In this document: one piece after another, positions 1 through 7,680 of the stretch
Layout of the letters: the number at the start of each line of letters is the position of its first letter
How positions within the stretch are numbered: position 1 is the first letter of the stretch
Assembly: GCA_016931965.1 (NCBI GenBank)
Contig: JAFGDT010000081.1
Span: forward strand, 1-47,009
Length of the DNA stretch: 47,009 bases
Source of the DNA: a bacterium
GTDB lineage: Bacteria; Zhuqueibacterota; QNDG01; DSAB01
Direction of reading: 5' to 3'
The notes under the pieces: generated by a model
Seen by the model: the letters and a program-made list of their open reading frames with translations, nothing else
Databases searched by the model: none
What the model was told of the DNA's origin: nothing
Made by a program: the position numbers and the translations under genes

Positions 1-114
1 CTCTCCTAAGGCTTTGTTACTTCTGTCGTAAAATAAGAAATCCTGAATATGATTCAAAATCATTATTTTTGCCAAAGTTCAGTTAATCAATCAAAAATAA
101 TTTGTATTAATATA

Positions 115-144
115 GATTCCCGCTCAAAACAATGCGGGAATGAC
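115..144 (+). repeat. REP-like palindromic repeat, copy 1
   Basis: This is a 30-bp unit identical to the one at 402-431. Its arms ATTCCCGC (116-123) and GCGGGAAT (134-141) flank a 10-nt loop, and it ends in GAC. Palindromes of the ATTCCCGC/GCGGGAAT kind are dispersed intergenic elements in many bacterial genomes. Its flank forms a further inverted pair with 167-176. Confidence 0.75.
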
Positions 145-401
145 ATGAAAAGAACAAATACCAAGACATGTCATTCTCACTCCGTATTATATTCGGATCG
201 CTTGAAGGATAATGTCCAATTGGATTTTTATGAAATCCAAATGAATCAATATATTCAATCGATGCATATGGAACAAAATAAGATTTGGATCGTCTTTAAT
301 ATGTTAATAAACCTTGATCATCTTTTATAGGAAATGTGTCATGCCTGAGATTTTTAATCAGGCATCCACTGGAGGGGATAATCAAGGAGGCCCCACCCAT
401 G

Positions 402-431
402 GATTCCCGCTCAAAACAATGCGGGAATGAC
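402..431 (+). repeat. REP-like palindromic repeat, copy 2
   Basis: This copy is identical over 30 bp to 115-144 and in the same orientation, 287 bp away. The arms lie at 403-410 and 421-428. It sits directly after an ATG (399) with a strong ribosome-binding site, which suggests insertion at the beginning of a former reading frame. Confidence 0.75.
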
Positions 432-469
432 TGTTCTCAAATTCATTGAGTGATTTTAGGATTTGTTCG

Positions 470-485
470 AAATTGATATCAATTT
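470..485. promoter_or_regulatory. Perfect 16-bp palindrome upstream of the serpin gene
   Basis: AAATTGATATCAATTT is a perfect palindrome 34 bp before the serpin start codon, close to where a promoter or operator would lie. AT-rich palindromes also occur by chance, so an operator role is only a suggestion. Confidence 0.35.
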
Positions 486-519
486 AAAAATTATATAAGT
501 TCATTTGAAGGAGGCAATC

Positions 520-1764
520 ATGGGGATGAAACGGGCAATTATCGTTTTGTTTGTTATGCTCGGATTTCAGAGCATCCAGTGCCAACGTGATTTTTCAATC
601 GAACTGCCAGACGAACCCCTCCGCGAACTGACACCATTCGAAAAACAGCTTGCCGAATCGGGTAACGATTTTGGACTTACTTTATTTCAAGAAATTGTTC
701 AGGCGGAACCGGACACCAATATTTTCATCTCCCCCCTCAGCGTGGCCATGGCACTGGGGATGACGTACAACGGCTCTGCGGGGACCACCGAGGAAGCCAT
801 GCGGAACACGTTGGGATTCGGGAATCTGACCGATCAGGAGATCAATGAATCCTATTCGAGTTTGATCGCATTGCTCACAGAGCTCGATCCGGAAGTGATT
901 TTTGAAATTGCCAATTCGATATGGTACCGGGATACTTTTCCGGTCGAAGAATCCTTCATCGATATAAACAAAGCCTATTTTGACGCCGAAGTCAGCGATC
1001 TCGATTTTTCTTCACCTTCCGCTCCGGATGTCATCAATAACTGGGTGGGTCAAAAGACACACGGGAAAATCGAGGAGATCATCAATCAGATCGATCCTCT
1101 GGTTGTGATGTATCTGATCAATGCGATCTACTTTAACGGCACGTGGCAGTTTGAATTCGATGAAGAAGAGACACAGGATGATGTTTTCAACCGGCCGGAC
1201 CATTCACAGGTAGCCTGCCGGATGATGGAACAGGAAAATGATTTTGATTATTTTGAAAACGCTGATTTCCAGGCTGTTGATCTTCCCTACGGAAACGGTC
1301 AGTTCAGCATGACCATTTTTCTTCCCAAATCCGGCCAGTCGGTTGATGATCTGATCGCCGAACTCAGCTGGGCCAAGTGGATCACGTGGATGAATCAGTT
1401 TCGAAGAACACGGGGATCCTTGTATCTGCCAAAGTTCACCATCGAGTACAAGGCATTGTTGAACGATTGCCTATCCGATATGGGAATGGGGGTTGCTTTT
1501 GATCCTGAACATGCCGATTTTACCAAAATCAACCGGAATGGGGATCTCTATATCAGCAAGGTATTGCATAAAACCTATGTCGAAGTGGATGAAGAAGGGA
1601 CCGAAGCCTCAGCCGTCACGGCCGTCGAAATCAGCCTGACCTCTATCGGGGGATCCGAAGGTTTTGTCATGCGCGTGGACCGGCCTTTCTTTTTTGTGAT
1701 CCGGGAAGATCATTCTCAAACCCTGTTGTTTATGGGGAAAGTGACCGATCCCTCTGTCCAGTAA
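520..1764 (+). CDS. Secreted serpin (serine/cysteine protease inhibitor)
   Basis: This is a 414-aa serpin, the usual full length. ATG 520 is chosen because GGAGG (510-514) lies 5 nt upstream. An in-frame TTG at 505 is possible but would precede that site. Residues 1-20 form a signal peptide. Cys21 might be lipidated, but SIQC is not a good lipobox. The serpin fold is recognised from NIFISPLSVAMALGMTYNGS near the N-terminus, NAIYFNGTWQFEF, and the C-terminal RPFFFVIRE and LLFMGKV. The reactive-centre hinge EEGTEASAVTA has small residues from P15 (Gly360) to P8, as in inhibitory serpins. By the alpha-1-antitrypsin register P1 would be Thr374, but the loop is about four residues longer, so P1 is uncertain. 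The gene is transcribed alone and converges on panC. Likely role: inhibiting exogenous or own extracellular proteases. Confidence 0.93.
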   Translation: MGMKRAIIVLFVMLGFQSIQCQRDFSIELPDEPLRELTPFEKQLAESGNDFGLTLFQEIVQAEPDTNIFISPLSVAMALGMTYNGSAGTTEEAMRNTLGFGNLTDQEINESYSSLIALLTELDPEVIFEIANSIWYRDTFPVEESFIDINKAYFDAEVSDLDFSSPSAPDVINNWVGQKTHGKIEEIINQIDPLVVMYLINAIYFNGTWQFEFDEEETQDDVFNRPDHSQVACRMMEQENDFDYFENADFQAVDLPYGNGQFSMTIFLPKSGQSVDDLIAELSWAKWITWMNQFRRTRGSLYLPKFTIEYKALLNDCLSDMGMGVAFDPEHADFTKINRNGDLYISKVLHKTYVEVDEEGTEASAVTAVEISLTSIGGSEGFVMRVDRPFFFVIREDHSQTLLFMGKVTDPSVQ

Positions 1765-1769
1765 AACCT

Positions 1770-1785
1770 TGAAAAATGTTTTTCA
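1770..1785. terminator. Short palindrome between convergent serpin and panC genes
   Basis: TGAAAAATGTTTTTCA forms a perfect A/T-rich inverted repeat in the 18-bp gap between the two convergent genes and overlaps the panC stop codon. It could act as a weak bidirectional terminator. The stem is short and A/T only, so support is modest. Confidence 0.3.
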
Positions 1786-2628
1786 GAATTTGATGATGGT
1801 ATTGTCGATGAGGCGTGTTTTTCCCACGAAAGCAGCCAGGGCGATAAGTGTATTGTTTCCGATTGTCTCCAGAGGCTGTAATGTTTCGGAATGCACGATT
1901 TCGATATAGTCAGTCCGGATCCTTTTCTTTTCATTCAAATGATTCCGCATGGCTGTGAGAATGGTTTCGCTTTTTCTCTCCCCCTTTCGAATCATCTCCT
2001 CCGCGATTTGTAAAGACTGATGAAGCGAGAGAGCTTCCCGTCTCTCTTCTGATGAAAGGTAGCTGTTCCGTGAGCTCATGGCCAATCCGTCTTTTTCCCG
2101 CACAATCGGGCCCACGATGATTTCCATGTCCCAATCGAGATCTTTCACCATCCGGCGGATGACAACCGCCTGCTGGGCATCTTTCTGACCGAAGACGGCC
2201 AAATGGGGTTTGACCGCATGGAAGAGTTTTGCGCAGATCGTCGTCACACCCTGAAAATGGTCGGGTCTGGAACGGCCGCAGAGTGTCTCGGTCAATTTTT
2301 CCACGCGGACATAGGTACTGTAATCTTCAGGGTACATCTCTTCATCCGAAGGATAAAAAATCAGATCCACACCCTCCCGTTCGGCTAATTGTTCGTCTCT
2401 TTCAAAATCGCGAGGATATTTCTCAAGATCTTCGTGAGGAGCAAATTGGGTGGGATTGACATAAATGGAGAGGACGACGACATTCGCCTGTTTCCGGGCG
2501 ATCCGAATCAGACTGAGGTGGCCTTCGTGGAGATATCCCATCGTGGGCACAAAACCGATGACCTTACCGGCCCGTATGAGCCGATCGGCTTCGGCCTGCA
2601 TCTCTTTGACGGTGGTGATGATTTTCAT
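1783..2628 (-). CDS. panC: Pantothenate synthetase
   Basis: The 281-aa product is the normal PanC length. PanC joins D-pantoate and beta-alanine using ATP to form pantothenate, the CoA precursor, in the cytoplasm. Family motifs are clear: the nucleotidyl-transferase signature [14 protein letters not shown] near residue 28, the [18 protein letters not shown] segment, the [16 protein letters not shown] helix, FGQKDAQQ, and the MSSRNSYLS loop (KMSKS equivalent). It is the last gene of the six-gene minus-strand operon, 24 bp after the exbD stop. No strong ribosome-binding site is seen, so translation may be coupled. panB and panD are not in the window. Confidence 0.97.
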   Translation of the reverse strand: MKIITTVKEMQAEADRLIRAGKVIGFVPTMGYLHEGHLSLIRIARKQANVVVLSIYVNPTQFAPHEDLEKYPRDFERDEQLAEREGVDLIFYPSDEEMYPEDYSTYVRVEKLTETLCGRSRPDHFQGVTTICAKLFHAVKPHLAVFGQKDAQQAVVIRRMVKDLDWDMEIIVGPIVREKDGLAMSSRNSYLSSEERREALSLHQSLQIAEEMIRKGERKSETILTAMRNHLNEKKRIRTDYIEIVHSETLQPLETIGNNTLIALAAFVGKTRLIDNTIIKF

Positions 2629-2652
2629 GGATCTGAATGGTGACCGGTTTGA

Positions 2653-3060
2653 TTATTCTTCTTTTTTGGGCTGCGATGCAATGATCAATTTCGTGATGCC
2701 GCTCTGTTTGACGATATCCATGATTTCGACGACGAGACCGTATCGCGTCGTCTCATCCGCCTTGAATATCAGTCCCCTTTCCTCCACCTCGGGCGCGATC
2801 TCCTGCAGCCGCTCCGGCAGTCTGCTGAAATCCAGTTCCTCCTCATTGAGATAGATCGAACCGTCGGATAAAATAAACAGCGTATACCCTTCGATCCTGA
2901 CCGCTTCCTGACCCGAGGTTTGAGGCAGATCCAGTTTCATTCCGGGCTGTTCCAAAAATGTGGAAGAGACGATGAAAAAAATCAAAAGCAGAAAAAGCAC
3001 ATCAATCAGAGAAGTGATGTTGATGATGGCCCGTTTTCTGGAGTTGTCTCTGAACTGCAT
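2653..3060 (-). CDS. ExbD/TolR family biopolymer transport protein
   Basis: This is a 135-aa protein with the ExbD/TolR layout: a short basic cytoplasmic N-terminus; one membrane helix about residues 17-37 containing the conserved aspartate in SLIDVLFLLLIFFIV, which is the proton-path residue of the family; then a periplasmic domain ending in VVEIMDIVKQSGITKLIIAS. ExbD/TolR normally works with an ExbB/TolQ stator to drive TonB or Tol systems with the proton-motive force. No exbB, tolQ or tonB gene is adjacent, so its partner must be elsewhere. AGGA lies 5 nt before the ATG. It sits between rtcB and panC in the operon, with no obvious functional link. Confidence 0.92.
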   Translation of the reverse strand: MQFRDNSRKRAIINITSLIDVLFLLLIFFIVSSTFLEQPGMKLDLPQTSGQEAVRIEGYTLFILSDGSIYLNEEELDFSRLPERLQEIAPEVEERGLIFKADETTRYGLVVEIMDIVKQSGITKLIIASQPKKEE

Positions 3061-3100
3061 TGATTTCCTGTTCTGGTTGTCGGTTTGATGTTATCCGTGG

Positions 3101-4558
3101 TTAGCCCTTGATCACACCCAGCGGCTTCATCTTTGCCACTTTTTTGGATAGACCGGCCCGATGGACAATTTCAACCACTTTGTTGATGTCTTTGTAAGCT
3201 TCGGGCATTTCCTCGTCCAGTGTCTTGCGCCCCCGGCTTCTGACGATGATGCCCTGATTCTCAAGTTCCCGCTGAATCGACCTTCCCCGGGTTGCCCTGA
3301 TGGCGGCATTGCGGCTCATGACCCGACCGGCTCCGTGACAGGTCGATCCAAAACTTTGTTCCATGGCCCTTTGCGTTCCGACCAATACATAGGAAGCGGT
3401 TCCCATATCTCCTGGAATGAGAACCGGCTGGCCTACCGATTGGTATTTTTCCGGCAGATCGGGATGGCCGGCGGCAAATGCACGCGTCGCCCCTTTTCTG
3501 TGAACGACCACTTTCCTTTTTTGGCCGTCAACCACATGCTCTTCGAATTTGGCGATGTTGTGGGCCACGTCGTAAATCATGTGCATGCCCAGTTTTTCCG
3601 CCGACTGTCCGAGGACCTGCTCGAAACTTTCCCGCACCCAGTGGAGAATCATCTGACGGTTGGTCCATGCATAGTTGGCCGAAGCGGCCATGCCCGCAAA
3701 ATATTGTTTGCCTTCGGGAGAATGGACCGGTGCGCAGGCCAGCTGCTTGTCCGGAATCATGATCTTGTACCGACTCATGGCTCGCACCATGCGATCGAGG
3801 TTGTCGTCACAGACCTGATAGCCCAGGCCGCGGGAACCGGTATGGATCATCACCGTAATCCGTCCCTTCTCAAGCCCGAATGCTTTTGCGGCTTCTTCAT
3901 CGAAAATCTCTTCCACCCGCTGAATTTCGATAAAATGATTGCCCGCACCCAGTGTGCCCAGCTGGTTGTGTCCCCTCTGGATTGCGCGGTCCGATAATGC
4001 ATCTGGATCGGCGTTTTCGATACAGCCTTTTTGTTCGGTGTGTTCGACGTCTTCACGCCAGCCGAATCCCTGCTTCACAGCCCAGAGCGGGCCTTCACGC
4101 AACACAGCGCGTTCCTCTTTTGAGGAGAGCTTCAGTTTGCTCGTAGAACCGACACCGCAGGGTATGTTGTGGAAGAGGCGTTCCACCAGCAAAGACAGTC
4201 GGTCTTTTATGTCTGGATATGTCAGGTTCGTGCGTATTAATCGAACACCACAGTTGATGTCGTATCCCACACCTCCCGGAGAAATCACGCCCTCCTCAAC
4301 ATCGACACCGGCGACACCGCCAATCGGGAATCCGTATCCCCAGTGAATGTCCGGCATCGCCATGGCATAACCCAGGACACCGGGCAGATGGGCAACGTTG
4401 CTCACCTGCTGGGGAGCCTGATCCTTGCGGACTTGTTTGAGCATTTCTGCATCCGCGTAGATCAATCCCGGCACACGCATTCCTTTTGCGTAAGATGTGG
4501 GTATACGCCAGCGAAAATCATCCACTTTTTCGAGTGGTCCGTTCCATGCTTCTGTCAT
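3101..4558 (-). CDS. rtcB: RtcB-type tRNA/RNA-splicing ligase
   Basis: This protein joins RNA ends bearing 2',3'-cyclic phosphate or 3'-phosphate to 5'-OH ends with GTP and Mn2+, for RNA repair or ribosome rescue. Seen: RVPGLIYADAEML, MPDIHWGYGFPIGGVAG, GGVGYDINCGVRL with the metal ligand Cys103, GAGNHFIEIQ, HTGSRGLGYQV, and STCHGAGRVMSR with His408, the residue guanylylated in the family. The frame stays open upstream to 4807, but that part overlaps the kinase gene. The start at 4558 (MTEAWNGPLEKVDDFRW) matches the N-terminus of known RtcBs and gives the usual length of 485 aa. Only GAG is seen as a ribosome-binding site. No rtcA, archease or rtcR gene is adjacent. Confidence 0.96.
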   Translation of the reverse strand: MTEAWNGPLEKVDDFRWRIPTSYAKGMRVPGLIYADAEMLKQVRKDQAPQQVSNVAHLPGVLGYAMAMPDIHWGYGFPIGGVAGVDVEEGVISPGGVGYDINCGVRLIRTNLTYPDIKDRLSLLVERLFHNIPCGVGSTSKLKLSSKEERAVLREGPLWAVKQGFGWREDVEHTEQKGCIENADPDALSDRAIQRGHNQLGTLGAGNHFIEIQRVEEIFDEEAAKAFGLEKGRITVMIHTGSRGLGYQVCDDNLDRMVRAMSRYKIMIPDKQLACAPVHSPEGKQYFAGMAASANYAWTNRQMILHWVRESFEQVLGQSAEKLGMHMIYDVAHNIAKFEEHVVDGQKRKVVVHRKGATRAFAAGHPDLPEKYQSVGQPVLIPGDMGTASYVLVGTQRAMEQSFGSTCHGAGRVMSRNAAIRATRGRSIQRELENQGIIVRSRGRKTLDEEMPEAYKDINKVVEIVHRAGLSKKVAKMKPLGVIKG

Positions 4559-4640
4559 CTTTTTCTCAATAGGTTTATTTTCCGGGGATGAAGCAAATGA
4601 TTCTTCAGAATACCTTTCATTTGAACCGCATTCTCGATCC

Positions 4641-5582
4641 TTACGACTTCCATAATGGTTTTTCACTCTTCGTTCTTTCACGATGGGATGAAATGAATTG
4701 TTCCAGTTCGTCCATCGTGTATTCGGGAGTGGCTCCTTTCCGGGTTGCCAGAAAACCACCGAGATAATTGGCATATTCAGCCATCTCTTCCAGCGGAGCG
4801 TGCGCAAGATACTTTACAATCAACCCCGCCAAAAATCCGTCCCCACAGCCGGTTGTATCCACGGCTTTTACTTTCATGCCCGGGGAGACGATCGGTGTTT
4901 TTCCGTTTGTGATCACACATCCCTTTTCTCCCAAAGAAAGAACGGCCAGTTTCAGTTCATATCGCTCCACCAGCCATTTTAGAAAATGAGTGGATTCTTT
5001 CTCTTCTCTCCAAAAAGCCCTCAACATGTGGTCAAGTTCAATCACATTGATCTTAAGCACATCGACAAGGGGCAATGTCTCCTCGACAATCCATTGGGTC
5101 AACTCGCTCCATCCCCGGATATTGATATCAAACAATTTTACAGCTCCCGATGCGGCTTTTAAGAATCTCTGGATGGTTTGAAAGGACGTTTGATTCCTCT
5201 GAGCCAGCGTTCCCACCAGGACGACGTCGGTTGTCCGGGCAAGTTCTTCAAAAGGATCCTGCCATTCCATAAAATCAAACGCCACATCTCTGGAGCAGTC
5301 AAAATGGGGATTGCCCTCTTTGTCCAGACGAATTTTAACGGTTCCTGTCGGATGGTTCGAGCATCTCTGAATGTAAGCTGTCTCGATCTGCTGTTTCTTG
5401 AGTGTTTCGATGAGTTCGTCACCCAATTTGTCCTGACCGACTGCACTGACAACGATGCCCCTCTCACCCAGTCTCTGCGTATGGATGACCACATTGGCCG
5501 GGGCGCCTCCCAGATATTTTCCATCCGGATAACAGTCCCAGAGAACCTCCCCCAAACCGGTTATCGTTTTTGGATATTTCAT
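4641..5582 (-). CDS. PfkB-family carbohydrate kinase (fructokinase-like)
   Basis: This is a 313-aa ribokinase-fold sugar kinase. The N-terminal GLGEVLWDCYPDGKYLGGAPAN holds the GGAPAN sugar-binding signature. The C-terminal signature reads DTTGCGDGFLAG, with the presumed catalytic base Asp248. The usual GAGD anion-hole motif is GCGD (Cys246), an uncommon variant that should still work. GGAPAN and the glycine-rich N-terminus point to a fructokinase, but the substrate cannot be fixed by reading. It starts with a 4-bp ATGA overlap with the upstream protease gene, so translation is coupled. An 82-bp gap separates it from rtcB. Confidence 0.9.
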   Translation of the reverse strand: MKYPKTITGLGEVLWDCYPDGKYLGGAPANVVIHTQRLGERGIVVSAVGQDKLGDELIETLKKQQIETAYIQRCSNHPTGTVKIRLDKEGNPHFDCSRDVAFDFMEWQDPFEELARTTDVVLVGTLAQRNQTSFQTIQRFLKAASGAVKLFDINIRGWSELTQWIVEETLPLVDVLKINVIELDHMLRAFWREEKESTHFLKWLVERYELKLAVLSLGEKGCVITNGKTPIVSPGMKVKAVDTTGCGDGFLAGLIVKYLAHAPLEEMAEYANYLGGFLATRKGATPEYTMDELEQFISSHRERTKSEKPLWKS

Positions 5583-6502
5583 GAGCCGGGCAACTCGGAA
5601 AATAATGAAAGCAGTCCCCCTCCCAGATCGAATGGAACCGGCGTGAATGCCAGGAAGAAGAGAATGAGTGTCAGTATGCCGATGATTTTTCTTTTTCGGT
5701 CCAGAGGCAATGCATCATTTAATGTGGGAGGATGTTTTCTGATGATGGCAAGGAGAAGAACCAACAGGAACCATCCAAAAAAGTAAAAAAGGCAGATAAA
5801 GAGAAAAATCCAATGAAACAGGGTGGAGATGATTCTGCTGCGTTTAAGGAAAAGGGCGTAGACAATGTGTCCTCCGTCGAGCTGTCCAATGGGGAGAAGG
5901 TTGATGGCCGTCACCAGGAGTCCAACCCAGCCTGCGAAGGCCAGAGGATGCAGAACAATATCCTGACCGGAGGGGAGCGGACCGATGGAAAGGCGGGCAA
6001 GAAATGAAAATAGAAGGGAATCACCCAGTGTGATGCTTCCCTCTCCCAGTGAGGCTAACTCGACCACCCGCGAAAGCTTGATTCCGATAAAAATAGCCGG
6101 GATGATGATTACCGTTCCAGCCAGTGGACCGGCAACACCCACGTCGAAAAGAACCCGTCGGTTTGGAACATGTCTTTCCATTTTAATGATAGCGCCCATT
6201 GTCCCGAAGATCGATAAAGGGAAGGGTATAAAATAGGGAAGTGTTGCCGAAATGCCATGCTTTTTGGCCATGAAATAGTGACCCATTTCGTGAGTTAAAA
6301 GAATCGTCATGATACCCAGCGAATACCAGAGGGCTCCAACGGGACCATCGCCCAGACCCACAATATAGGTTGATAAAATGGTCAAACCGAAAAGAAGAAG
6401 ATGAAGCCAGACTTTTTTCTTTTTTACCGTTGAATAGGCCACTTCAGCTTCAGACTCGACTCTTTCGCTTTTTGTAAAAACAGGAAATTGAATGCGTTTC
6501 AT
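5579..6502 (-). CDS. Site-2-protease-like M50 membrane metalloprotease
   Basis: The 307-aa protein has several hydrophobic membrane segments. The zinc motif HEMGH (His71, Glu72, His75) lies in LLTHEMGHYFMAKKHG, and the distal ligand motif is NLLPIGQLDGGH with Asp209. This matches the S2P/YdiL-like M50 family, which cleaves substrates within or near the membrane. No PDZ domain is seen. ATG 6502 is preferred over an in-frame TTG at 6523, because TAGGA overlapping the upstream stop lies about 11 nt before it. The stop overlaps the kinase start (ATGA). Its substrate is unknown; membrane-bound signalling proteins are the usual targets. Confidence 0.93.
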   Translation of the reverse strand: MKRIQFPVFTKSERVESEAEVAYSTVKKKKVWLHLLLFGLTILSTYIVGLGDGPVGALWYSLGIMTILLTHEMGHYFMAKKHGISATLPYFIPFPLSIFGTMGAIIKMERHVPNRRVLFDVGVAGPLAGTVIIIPAIFIGIKLSRVVELASLGEGSITLGDSLLFSFLARLSIGPLPSGQDIVLHPLAFAGWVGLLVTAINLLPIGQLDGGHIVYALFLKRSRIISTLFHWIFLFICLFYFFGWFLLVLLLAIIRKHPPTLNDALPLDRKRKIIGILTLILFFLAFTPVPFDLGGGLLSLFSELPGS

Positions 6503-6515
6503 TTGATGCGTTGTC

Positions 6516-7286
6516 CTATTCAAAAGATACGGTTATCGGATCTCCCACTCTGAATCCAATCTGTTGTGCAGCATTCCCCTGGTGCACCGATATCTCCAAT
6601 GTGTTTCCACTTCCAATGAGCGCCAATGGTTCCCCAAGCGGGACATCGATGTACCGATTGCTGAGCTTCTTGACTGTCGTTGTTTTGATGTGAATCTGCA
6701 TCTTTTTCAGACCGGTCACAAGGTTTCCGCCGATGTTGGTTATCCCATTTCCAAATCGATCAATGTATGTGATCTCACCTGAAATATGTTCTGCTTCTAC
6801 AACGGGATTTGATAATTCTCCCTTGATGTAGTTTTCAGAAGGCTGACCTAATATGTCCAGTGTTATCCCTCTGGACATGTGTGCAGCAATCGGGGCAAAG
6901 ATATCTCTTCCGTGAAATGTATGGCTTACATGATCTCTAAAATAATCTTGGTTTGTTATTTGATAAACTTTAACCGAATGATGATAAAATATATATTTGA
7001 GAACACCATTATCAGGGGCTAGAAAAAGAGCAGAGTCGGTTTTTACTCCAATAATCGAACGGGTACTTCCCACCCCCGGATCAACCACAATGACATGCAT
7101 TGTCCCTTCTGGGAAAAATGAATAGGAGCGTTTTAATATAAAGGCCGCTTCATCGATATTCTGAGGTGTCACGTCGTGCGTAATATCCACGATTTGTACA
7201 TCCGGATTGATTCCCAGCATCACGCCTTTCATGGAACCCACATAGGGATCCGTATACCCGAAGTCAGTGATGAGTGTAACAATCAA
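6516..7286 (-). CDS. SAM hydroxide adenosyltransferase (SAM hydrolase, DUF62)
   Basis: This 256-aa protein belongs to the fluorinase/chlorinase-like DUF62 family, which in most bacteria hydrolyses S-adenosylmethionine to adenosine and methionine. Seen: the N-terminal ITLITDFG-like stretch read as IVTLITDFGYTDPYVGSMKG, DITHDVTPQNIDEAAFIL, VVDPGVGSTR, LAPDNGVL, the GRDIFAPIAAHMSRG segment and a C-terminal beta-barrel ending NAAQQIGFRVGDPI. The start is TTG at 7286, supported by AAGGA seven nucleotides upstream. It is the first gene of the six-gene minus-strand operon and faces a divergent region of about 390 bp. Confidence 0.95.
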   Translation of the reverse strand: MIVTLITDFGYTDPYVGSMKGVMLGINPDVQIVDITHDVTPQNIDEAAFILKRSYSFFPEGTMHVIVVDPGVGSTRSIIGVKTDSALFLAPDNGVLKYIFYHHSVKVYQITNQDYFRDHVSHTFHGRDIFAPIAAHMSRGITLDILGQPSENYIKGELSNPVVEAEHISGEITYIDRFGNGITNIGGNLVTGLKKMQIHIKTTTVKKLSNRYIDVPLGEPLALIGSGNTLEISVHQGNAAQQIGFRVGDPITVSFE

Positions 7287-7320
7287 TTGATTTATCCTTA
7301 TAATAAACCTATTTCCACAA

Positions 7321-7349
7321 AAGGTAATTATTCATGCTGAGGTTGTCAA
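7321..7349 (-). promoter_or_regulatory. Possible sigma-70-type promoter of the SAM hydrolase operon
   Basis: On the minus strand TTGACA (7349-7344) is followed after 17 bp by TACCTT (7326-7321). The -35 box is perfect but the -10 box is poor. The position, about 35 bp before the TTG start, fits. Confidence 0.35.
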
Positions 7350-7513
7350 GCGAAAATATGGCTGTCCTCACATTTTCCCATTTGGTTGGAAATCGAACAA
7401 GGGTGTTGTTTTTCGACCGTATCTTTTGGGTTGCCGGTATTCTCCAAATTTTTTAATATGCCATAATATATTATAAAACAATTGGTTAAAAAAAGGACAT
7501 TTAGACAAAGAGA

Positions 7514-7529
7514 TGGCATTTTTTTTGCA
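7514..7529 (+). promoter_or_regulatory. Sigma-54-type (-24/-12) promoter upstream of the giant secreted proteins
   Basis: TGGCATTTTTTTTGCA fits the sigma-54 consensus TGGCAC-N5-TTGCW at every position except C to T at the sixth base. GG and GC have the required spacing. It points toward the 2495-aa gene, 152 bp before its ATG. The T-run makes a chance match easier, but the GG/GC register is exact. A sigma-54 activator is encoded at 34669-36045. Confidence 0.6.
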
Positions 7530-7680
7530 ATTTCCTTTCGCCGTGCTTTATCATCAGCTCAAAACAGGTGATTTAATTAACTGTTATTTTATTGATTAAT
7601 AAAAAATTGAATCGTTCAATTCATCATGAATTGAAATAACGAAAAGCCATATCATTTTTAGTCTTAGGAGGTAACAAGGG

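Larger units (their letters stand above)
1..519. other. Gene-free leader region upstream of the serpin
   Basis: No convincing gene is seen here. The stretch is rich in small inverted repeats. Besides the two REP-like copies listed separately, it holds a 10-bp inverted pair (138-147 with 167-176), a hairpin with 8-bp arms TTGGATTT/AAATCCAA (220-227, 233-240) and a hairpin with arms ATGCCTGA/TCAGGCAT (341-348, 358-365). A good ribosome-binding site (AAGGAGG, 384-390) precedes an ATG at 399, but that frame closes after 16 codons and runs straight into the second REP copy. It may be the relic of a gene interrupted at its start. Confidence 0.6.
7287..7680. other. Divergent regulatory region between the operon and the giant-protein cluster
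   Basis: No gene is seen in this 394-bp AT-rich stretch. It holds a sigma-70-like promoter candidate facing left, a sigma-54-like promoter facing right (7514-7529), a near-perfect hairpin with arms TTCAATTCAT/ATGAATTGAA (7615-7624, 7626-7635) in the leader of the 2495-aa gene, and an imperfect inverted repeat around 7392-7418 that could bind an activator. The leader from the presumed start site to the ATG is about 140 nt. Confidence 0.55.

Noticed and set aside
49-330. A 93-codon open frame on the plus strand
   Set aside because: It runs through the first REP-like repeat and two hairpins, has no ribosome-binding site and no recognisable protein features. Probably chance.
3161-3997. A 278-codon plus-strand frame opposite rtcB
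   Set aside because: It is wholly antisense to a clear RtcB gene and its translation has no family features, so it is a shadow of the coding strand.
4559-4807. N-terminal extension of RtcB into the kinase gene
   Set aside because: The frame is open, but RtcB homologues begin at the residues encoded from 4558, and the extension overlaps the PfkB C-terminus.
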